From Lachnoanaerobaculum gingivalis (GTDB lineage: Bacteria > Bacillota > Clostridia > Lachnospirales > Lachnospiraceae), in NCBI RefSeq assembly GCF_003862475.1, contig NZ_RRCO01000002.1, positions 496,001-560,000 of the forward strand: DNA of 64,000 nt, in the 5' to 3' direction. This document shows positions 42,862-50,100 of the stretch, piece after piece. The first letter of the stretch is position 1. Each line of letters begins with the position of its first letter. The notes beneath the pieces are model-generated. The model saw only the letters and a list, made by a program, of their open reading frames with translations, made no database searches and was not told the DNA's origin. Position numbers and translations under genes: made by a program.

Positions 42862-43247
42862 GAAAAAAACTTATCACAGTCCCAAAATATATCATCCGGA
42901 TAAAGTTCAAAATATCTATGTAAAAATTCCAATATTATTATTTCTCTAGAGCTAACATTTTCAAAAAATAAATAAGAGTAATATTTTTTACAAGTTTTGG
43001 GACAATAATACATTTCCTCATCGTTCTCTATTAAATCGATATAAATAATTGTACTCTTTTTAAGGTTCTCTGAATTAACTAACTCATCATCAGTAATCGG
43101 CATAGCTATTGTTAATATATAAACATCTATTTTATCATCCATACTAAATCTTGTATAACCTAATGATACAAAAATATTTATTATCTCTTCTATTCTTGTA
43201 TAATCAGGGTGAATTTCACTTCTTAAAAGTCTCATTGCTGTTGCCAT
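42862..43247 (-). pseudogene. Array gene 6, beta type: N-terminal part (split by Tn916)
   Basis: Starts MATAMRLLRSEIHPDYTRIE at 43247 after GAGGAG and reads about 128 codons of a divergent beta-type gene, through FFENVSSREIIILEFLHRYF, to DKFF, where Tn916 begins. In place it reads a few codons into Tn916 and stops at 42837. The ending is at 24742-24821. Confidence 0.82.
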
Positions 43248-43284
43248 CACTTTAATATCTCCTCAAGTTCTTCAAAAATATTTG

Positions 43285-43770
43285 TTAAAATGTACCGGGA
43301 TCCTCATACATCCAAGTCTCATTCCATGGTACCTTCGCATATAACTTATCTATATCATCCTTTGTATAAAAGTGCATTTCCATAAATACATCTTCCGGAA
43401 ACAATTTAAAATATCTATGCAAAAATTCCAGTAATAATCTGCCTCTACCTGAAATATCTTCAAAGTAAAGAAAATCAGGTACTTCTTCTCCCATACTTGG
43501 AATATATTCTCCAAGCTCTATTTCCACATTAGGAAAGAAGTAAATTCTAATATTGTCATTATCATCTAATGAATCAAATTCGTTCTCATCCCACTTTCTT
43601 ATCGACTCATCATTAAAAAAACTCACAGTTGAATATACTCTTTCACCTGAAGTAATATTCAACTTATTACTTGAATAAAATCCCATTTCAGTAAATATAT
43701 CAATTATTATATCCAAGTCTTTTTCTGTTACATATTTACCTTTTCTAAACATTGACGCTGATGCTCCCAT
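43285..43770 (-). CDS. Array gene 7: gamma-type immunity-like protein
   Basis: A 161-residue protein starting MGASASMFRKGKYVTEKDLD. It is closest to the toxin-overlapping gamma gene 12 (46700-47185): both have MGFYSSNK, SIRKW/WVRKW, EIELGEYIPSMGEEVP and WNETWMYEDP. The two thus form a gamma subgroup distinct from genes 1, 4 and 11. The sequence before its start retains the GGGAGGATATTAAGGTAATG found at the toxin end. Probably an immunity protein. Confidence 0.8.
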   Translation of the reverse strand: MGASASMFRKGKYVTEKDLDIIIDIFTEMGFYSSNKLNITSGERVYSTVSFFNDESIRKWDENEFDSLDDNDNIRIYFFPNVEIELGEYIPSMGEEVPDFLYFEDISGRGRLLLEFLHRYFKLFPEDVFMEMHFYTKDDIDKLYAKVPWNETWMYEDPGTF

Positions 43771-43798
43771 TACCTTAATATCCTCCCAAAATTATTTT

Positions 43799-44272
43799 TT
43801 AGTGTTTACTCTTATCATATTTATCAGGATTTTTGTAAATCCACCCTACATCAGGCTCAGGCATATTATATATTGCATCAATATTATGTTTCCTGAATGT
43901 ATAACCGTTATCAACATAGAATGCGGTATTTGGATATTCCTCCATATATCTGTATACTATTTCCAATATAACCAGTTCTTTTCCAATCATATCAGGAAAG
44001 CGAAAGAAGGTCTCAAGTCCCTGTTTCCTTGACTTTCTTATGAAAATCTCTTTTATATCTACATAAGAATAAATCTGAATCAATGGTGCAGGATCCTTTT
44101 TATCAAAAAAATCATATTCACTGTCTTCTTTAGACAGTATAATATCATAATCTCTTTTACCTATCATCAATCTTCTATTGTAGTTCATAGCATCAAGTAT
44201 TTTCCACATGCTGACACCGATAGATGTTTTTCTGCCCTCAGATTTTTGTAATATTCTTCCCTCACATATCAT
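43799..44272 (-). CDS. Array gene 8: alpha-type immunity-like protein
   Basis: A 157-residue protein, MICEGRILQKSEGRKTSIGV at the start, followed by the alpha middle (DYDIILSKEDSEYDFFDKKD, PAPLIQIYSYVDIKE) and the array C-terminus (FRFPDMIGKELVILEIVYRY, WIYKNPDKYDK). It is 28 bases upstream of gamma gene 7 and about 64 bases after alpha gene 9. No motif of an enzyme. Immunity function inferred. Confidence 0.78.
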   Translation of the reverse strand: MICEGRILQKSEGRKTSIGVSMWKILDAMNYNRRLMIGKRDYDIILSKEDSEYDFFDKKDPAPLIQIYSYVDIKEIFIRKSRKQGLETFFRFPDMIGKELVILEIVYRYMEEYPNTAFYVDNGYTFRKHNIDAIYNMPEPDVGWIYKNPDKYDKSKH

Positions 44273-44336
44273 ATATAATTCTCCCTTTTATACTGCTGCC
44301 ACAAAATAGTCCTGTTAAGCATATAACTTATCTACA

Positions 44337-44804
44337 TTATCCTTTTATATACGTATCCGGGCTTTTATAAATCCACTCCGCATCCGGTTCAGGCATTTTA
44401 TATATTGCATCAATATGATGTTTTCTGAATGTATAACCGTTATCAACATAGAATGCGGTATTTGGGTATTCTTCCATATATCTGTGTACTATTTCCAATA
44501 TGATAAGTTCTTTTCCAATCATATCCGGAAAGCGAAAAAAGGTAACAAGCTCATTTTTTCTTGATTTTCTTGTGAAAACCTCCTTTATACCTAAATAAGC
44601 ATAAATTTGAATAATTGGCGCAGGATCTTTTTCATCAAAAAAATCGTATTCATTATCTTCCTTAAACAGTATAAGACTACCATCACTTTTATCTATTGTC
44701 ACTATTCTATGGTAGTTCATAGCATCAAGTATCTTTAGCATCCTGCAATCAACAGTTATACTTTTTCTCTCAAATTTTTCTAATATTCTTCCCTCACATA
44801 TCAT
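44337..44804 (-). CDS. Array gene 9: alpha-type immunity-like protein
   Basis: A 155-residue protein, MICEGRILEKFERKSITVDC at the start. It is the intact near-twin of the IS110-split gene 2 and served as the reference for rebuilding it: IQIYAYLGIKEVFTRKSRKN spans the IS110 target without interruption. C-terminus: FRFPDMIGKELIILEIVHRY and WIYKSPDTYIKG. RBS AAGGGG. Confidence 0.8.
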   Translation of the reverse strand: MICEGRILEKFERKSITVDCRMLKILDAMNYHRIVTIDKSDGSLILFKEDNEYDFFDEKDPAPIIQIYAYLGIKEVFTRKSRKNELVTFFRFPDMIGKELIILEIVHRYMEEYPNTAFYVDNGYTFRKHHIDAIYKMPEPDAEWIYKSPDTYIKG

Positions 44805-44846
44805 ATGTACATCCCCTTCTTATACTGCTGCCACAAGAGATCTTTT

Positions 44847-45311
44847 TTACAAAGCATCCGGACTGTAATATATCCAATTTGAGTCTTTACTAGAGTATAC
44901 TTTTTCAATGTCTTCTTTTGTATATACATATCCTGACGCACTTAAGAAAATATCCTCAGGAAAGAGTTTAAAATATCTATATAAAAACTCCGATATTATC
45001 AATTCTCTTCCTTTAATGTCATCAAAGTAAATATATGCATAATAATAGCAATTTTCTCTTGGATAAAAAAACTTATACACCCCTTCTCTATCTCTCTCCA
45101 CCAGGAACATATTTAAGTACATATTGTAAACTCTTTTTCTTATATTACTTTCATCATCCTCTTCAAGTATACTTGCAGACAAACTGTAATAATCATTTGA
45201 GTCACTAATTGAACAATGTGTATATCCTATTGACATTAAAATGTTTATGACTTTTTCCATGTCTTCTTTATTAGCTGTTACTTTTTTCCTTAATATACCT
45301 GTATCTAACAT
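44847..45311 (-). CDS. Array gene 10: beta-type immunity-like protein
   Basis: A 154-residue protein, MLDTGILRKKVTANKEDMEK at the start, nearly identical to gene 3. It carries the array signature FDDIKGRELIISEFLYRYFK and ends WIYYSPDAL. It lies between kptA and alpha gene 9, the same order as the partner block at 23 kb. Soluble, acidic, no enzyme motif. Immunity function inferred. Confidence 0.8.
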   Translation of the reverse strand: MLDTGILRKKVTANKEDMEKVINILMSIGYTHCSISDSNDYYSLSASILEEDDESNIRKRVYNMYLNMFLVERDREGVYKFFYPRENCYYYAYIYFDDIKGRELIISEFLYRYFKLFPEDIFLSASGYVYTKEDIEKVYSSKDSNWIYYSPDAL

Positions 45312-45348
45312 TATTTAAAAAACTCCTTTATCTACTCAAATCTATTTA

Positions 45349-45891
45349 TCAATTTAATTTCCTTACATAGCAAGGCGGTATTATGTCTGCCAGCCACACT
45401 TTTTCATTTCCATGATAGAATGCCACTCCGTCCTCATACGCTCTCTTAGAATCAATTTCCAATATACATGGACTCTTGTCACGCCTAAGCCCTACTTTCT
45501 TCGCTGTATCTATATCAGCTGACAGGTGTACATATTGTCTGCTCATAGGTAAAAGTCCGTTCTTTTTTATGCTCTCAATAAATCTCCTTGCAGTACCATG
45601 ATATAATTTATCAGGTGGAATCTTCTCTTCCTTTACTATATGCATCGGTATGGAATGCCCGTACATAGCTCTTATTTTTCCTGCCTTTATTTCATGTCTT
45701 TTCTTTTCAGACTTGTCAATCATAACAGCCAAATCATTCCTTGTTATATTTCCAAACTTACCTTCTGTATTTAGAGCACTCAAAAGCTGTTCAATACTTA
45801 CCCAACCTTCTTCATCCATTTCAAGTTCATACTCCCACGGCGCATGTCGAAGTGCGTATGAAACTTCCTTACTTAATTCTTCATATTTCAT
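45349..45891 (-). CDS. kptA: RNA 2'-phosphotransferase (Tpt1/KptA family)
   Basis: A 180-residue enzyme with the KptA layout: an N-terminal winged-helix lobe (YALRHAPWEYELEMDEEGWV, with the RHxP motif) and a C-terminal ADP-ribosyltransferase-like lobe (YHGTARRFIESIKKNGL, HLSADIDTAKKVG). The family transfers an internal RNA 2'-phosphate to NAD+. Start overlaps the SUKH-tail relic. Bacterial KptA roles are unclear; here it is embedded in an immunity array, so it may be cargo or a repair activity. Confidence 0.9.
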   Translation of the reverse strand: MKYEELSKEVSYALRHAPWEYELEMDEEGWVSIEQLLSALNTEGKFGNITRNDLAVMIDKSEKKRHEIKAGKIRAMYGHSIPMHIVKEEKIPPDKLYHGTARRFIESIKKNGLLPMSRQYVHLSADIDTAKKVGLRRDKSPCILEIDSKRAYEDGVAFYHGNEKVWLADIIPPCYVRKLN

Positions 45892-45961
45892 CGTATTCCC
45901 CTTCCTCTATCATCTCGTCTATAACCTCTCTAAACCAATCTATAAGTTTATCAACTTTTTT
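45881..45961 (-). pseudogene. C-terminal relic of SUKH-like gene upstream of kptA
   Basis: About 26 codons (VDKLIDWFREVIDEMIEEGE then YDEI) match the end of the intact gene at 53017-53379 and overlap the kptA start by 11 bases. The rest of the gene is missing. Confidence 0.75.
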
Positions 45962-45999
45962 AGTAAAGAAGAGCTGTTAAATATAAAACAGCTCCTCTT
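45962..45999 (-). terminator. Terminator after array gene 11
   Basis: GAGCTGTT (45971-45978) pairs with AACAGCTC (45987-45994); T-rich on the minus strand. One of three near-identical hairpins behind gamma genes. Confidence 0.75.
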
Positions 46000-46021
46000 A
46001 AAAAAATATCAATAGTATAAT

Positions 46022-46513
46022 TTAGAATGTTTTAGGATCCTCATACGCCCATAATTCATTCCAAGGTAGTTTTGCATATAACTTATCTATATCATCCTTT
46101 GTATAAAAGTACTCCTCCATAAATACATCCTCAGGAAAAAGCTTAAAATATCTACGAAAAAATTCCAACAAAAGTCTTTCTCTACCTGATATATCATCAA
46201 AAATAATATAACTTGGCACTGTTTCTCCCATACTTGGAATATAGTATTCAAGTGATTCTTTTGGCTTCGGATAAAAATAAATTATAATATTATCATTATA
46301 ATCAAACGAATCCCATTGATAATCGTCATCATCCCATTTTCTTTTCCAATGATCATTGATAAAACTGATACTGAAACTTTCGCCTGTAATTAATTTATCT
46401 TTTTCTTTACCACTTGGATAAAACTTCATCTTTGTAAATATATCAATTATTATATCCAAGTCTTTTTCTGTTGGATATTCACCTTTTCTAAATAACGATG
46501 CTGGCACCCCCAT
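46022..46513 (-). CDS. Array gene 11: gamma-type immunity-like protein
   Basis: A 163-residue protein starting MGVPASLFRKGEYPTEKDLD, very close to gene 4 and to the truncated gene 1. Middle region has HWKRKWDDDDYQWDSFDY; C-terminus FDDISGRERLLLEFFRRYFK and WNELWAYEDPKTF. The 20 bases before its ATG (LGRILR-like codons, TAATG) repeat the toxin-gene end. Own terminator. Probably immunity to a related toxin tip. Confidence 0.8.
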   Translation of the reverse strand: MGVPASLFRKGEYPTEKDLDIIIDIFTKMKFYPSGKEKDKLITGESFSISFINDHWKRKWDDDDYQWDSFDYNDNIIIYFYPKPKESLEYYIPSMGETVPSYIIFDDISGRERLLLEFFRRYFKLFPEDVFMEEYFYTKDDIDKLYAKLPWNELWAYEDPKTF

Positions 46514-46629
46514 TATCTTAGTATCCTCCCTAACACCTATTACCTCGGAATAATTTTATTCCAGCCTATCTTCAACTTGTACAGAAATTTGTGACCACTT
46601 TCTTACAACTATTTCCCTATTAATATTAT

Positions 46630-46676
46630 TTTAATGAAGAAGAGCTGTTAGATATAAAACAGCTCACAGCTCCTCT
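46630..46676 (-). terminator. Terminator after array gene 12
   Basis: GAGCTGTT (46642-46649) pairs with AACAGCTC (46658-46665), with a second CAGCTCCTC copy next to it. Separates the toxin/gene 12 unit from gene 11. Confidence 0.7.
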
Positions 46677-46699
46677 TAAAAAAATATCAATAGTATAAT

Positions 46700-47185
46700 T
46701 TAGAATGTTTTAGGATCCTCATACATCCAAGTCTCATTCCATGGTACCTTCGCATATAACTTATCTATATCATCCTTTATATAAAAGTGACTTCGCCTAA
46801 ATACATCTTCCGGAAACAATTTAAAATATCTATGCAAAAATTCCAGTAATAATCTGCCTCTACCTGAAACATCTTCAAAGTTAAGATAATACGGTACTTC
46901 TTCTCCCATACTTGGAATATATTCTCCGAGCTCTATTTCCAAATTAGGAAAGAAGTAAATTATAATATGGTCATTATCATCTAATGAATCAAGTTCGTCC
47001 TCATCCCACTTTCTTACCCACTCATCATTAAAAAAACTCACACTTAAACACACTCTTTCACCTGAACTCATATCCACTTTATTACTTGAATAAAATCCCA
47101 TTTCAGTAAATATATCAATTATTATATCCAAGTCTTTTTCTGTTACATATTTGCCTTTTCTAAACATTGACGCTGATGCTCCCAT
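46700..47185 (-). CDS. Array gene 12: gamma-type protein, likely cognate immunity of the Rhs toxin
   Basis: A 161-residue acidic protein, MGASASMFRKGKYVTEKDLD at the start, with FFNDEWVRKWDEDELDSLDD and the array C-terminus (FEDVSGRGRLLLEFLHRYFK, WNETWMYEDPKTF). Its ATG overlaps the toxin stop codon (TAATG at 47187-47183), and its RBS GGGAGG lies inside the toxin's last codons. Such coupling is typical of a toxin's own immunity gene, so this is the best candidate for the cognate one. No search of immunity families was possible. Confidence 0.82.
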   Translation of the reverse strand: MGASASMFRKGKYVTEKDLDIIIDIFTEMGFYSSNKVDMSSGERVCLSVSFFNDEWVRKWDEDELDSLDDNDHIIIYFFPNLEIELGEYIPSMGEEVPYYLNFEDVSGRGRLLLEFLHRYFKLFPEDVFRRSHFYIKDDIDKLYAKVPWNETWMYEDPKTF

Positions 47186-50100
47186 TACCTTAATATCCTC
47201 CCTAATTCTTCTAAATCTGTAACTATTATAGCCCCAAGCTCTCTTGACTTTTCTATCTCTTCAAGTTCTTTTACACTTGCTCCCTCCAGTCCACTGTCTA
47301 TATATAAAATAACCTTTTTATCCCCTACATTAATGTATTCAGGATTATTTATATCCAAATACTTCTTCATCTGAGAAAAACTCACATTTTGTACATCGCT
47401 CTTTACCTCTATAAGATAGTTATCCGTCATTATATCCAAGTCTCCTATATCTGCTCCTATCTTTTTCGGTTCGAGCTTTTTACCTGAAAGTGCCTTTACT
47501 TTTGCGCCTATCTTTTTTACAGTTTCACTTGTATTATTCATTATATACTCTGCAACTTTTCCTTCAAGAATTTTTCCGATTTCCTTCTTATTAGATAGCC
47601 TTGATTGTATAGAATTATTTATATTTTTACTATTTTGTTCAGCAATTTCGAATACTGTTTTTGAATTATTTTCATACTTTGTCTTATTACCATTCGTACT
47701 TAAGAATGTAGTTCCCGGTTTCCCTGCCGCTGTAGCACCTTCTATAGCATTTGGTACTTCCTTCTTATCCTCGTGCTTTACATCTTCTTTAGATAAAGGC
47801 TTTTCTTTGGCTATATTATCAGCTTTATCTACCTGCTTTTGGGGTTCAGGCATCTTTGGTGGGTCTGTTATATCAGGAAGCTTCGTAGGATTTTTAGAGT
47901 CAGGTATCTCTATCAGCGACTTATTATTTCCCGGCAATTCTATAGGTGCCTTATTTGGCTTAGCTATTTCTGATGGTTGTTTGATAAGACTTACTTTCTT
48001 ATCAATACCTGCTATATCACCTGCTTGTTCTCCAATTTCTGCAGCCTTAGATGAATAAACTATCTTTGACGGCTGCTTTATATTTGAACCTCCCGCAATT
48101 TCATCTCCAATCCCGGATATTTTTGATGAGATTTTTGATCCATTTGATATATCACCAACATCATCTGCTATATCAGCGACTTTTGATGATCCAATTGCTT
48201 TTTTAGCCCCTTGTCCGGATTTCGCAAAACCATTTGTAACTGCAGCCAAGCCTATTTCAAATACTACATGTCCTAAAAGCTCTGCTCTATCCTCACTACT
48301 TCCATGAATTATCTTTTCGTTTGTATAGTTTTTTACAGCTTTCACTAACATCCCGGGGTTCACTATTATATCTGTTAATCCCTCTACAGTTTTTATAGGA
48401 TGTACCACTGTACTATAAATACCGTCTGCAGTACCGAAAAGTCCCTTTATATACACTCCTCTATAGTATGCCCCTATTGTAGACATTAAGCCGGCATTCT
48501 TCGGCATATTTGTAGCTCCTAGGAATCTTCCTAGTCCATTTGATATTATAGGTATCTTTGCAGCATATACAGAATTTCCTGCTTTTGTAGTCTCCCTTAT
48601 AACGATATTCCTTAGATTATCATAGTGTATACCTATGTTCGGTAATTTTATAACCCCTGCTTCTACAAGTGCTTTAAGGTTTTTTGTATTTGTATTTAAG
48701 GAATCTATTGCTCCATAAGCTGTATAAAAATAAAGTATCGGATCTTTCTTTGCCCTTTTTGCAAAGTCATCATTATTCTTGTTTATATCTTGAAAAGCCT
48801 TTTTAGCCTTTGCTGTATCGGCATTAGGGTTAATTATTGTAGGCGGTATCGTTATATTTATATTACTCCTATAACTTTTTCTTGACTTTTCATTTACACC
48901 CTTAGCAACCACAGGTCTTGGTCGTATACTTGATGCAAATCTGTTGGCGGTATTTCTCCCTGACCTACTTGCATTTGCGTTAACATTCTTTGAATGGTTT
49001 TTAGAATAGCTGTTGGCAGTTCTTCTTCCAAAGCTTCTTGACAGGTTTGTACTTTGTCTTATATTTTGCTTACCTAATCTTCTGCCTGAATTATTTGGTT
49101 TAGCCTGTCTCTTTGATTGTGCTTTTGTCTTTGGCGATATTTTCGGCATCTTCAGCTTTGGAGATTTGGATTTATTTGAAGCTTTTCCCTTAGCACTTGT
49201 GGTTGTCTTTTTGCTTACTTGCTTTCCATTTGCACCATTACCTCTGCCTGTGGATTTTCCCCTGTTTCTTGTATTTCCGCTTGGGTCGGTATAATTGACA
49301 GGGTCATTTTCTACAAAGCTGTACCCGTTTAAGCTGATCGCTGACTCTATATCTCCACTTACACTGTCTTCTGATAAGAACACCCCTGCATTCGGATCAT
49401 AATATCTGGCTCTTAGATAATATAATCCTGTACTATCTTTCCATTCTCCATCAAATCCAAAGCCGGTTATTAAAGCTTTTTGAGTATCAATAAAATTTGT
49501 ATCTTCATTATCTCCAAATGGTGTATAGAATACATTTTCTTCTCCGATTCTACCTAATACACTTTCTTTTTCATCTGTTATAAATATACTCTCAGTACCG
49601 GTTGAAAGTTCAACTGTCCTTTCATTTCCGTATATTAAATTCGATTTTGAACTGTCATTATAAACAGATAGCACCTGTGTATCTTCAAAGCTTACATCAT
49701 TTAATCTGTATTTACTTTCCAAGGTACCGTCGGAATTCAGTTCTTTGGTAAGAACTCGCTCTCCCATTGCATCATAGATTGCTTCAAATATTGTTACATT
49801 ATTTTTCTTTATTCCTGTCAAGTTATCATTGATATCATATGTGTAGCTAAACTTCTCTCCATCACTTGTAGCTGATATACGATTGCCGTTTTTATCATAA
49901 GAATATATGGTAGTTTTCTTAGGTGATTGTTTTTTTATAAGCCTGTTGCTTTCATCATATGTAAATGTAGTTACTTCTTCTTTATCACCTGTTTTTATGG
50001 TTTCACTTGTTCTATTGCCTGCATTATCATATGTATAGCTTATATCTTTTGTACCTATATCACCTGTGATACTCTCACTTTTTAGCTGTGAATTATCAGT

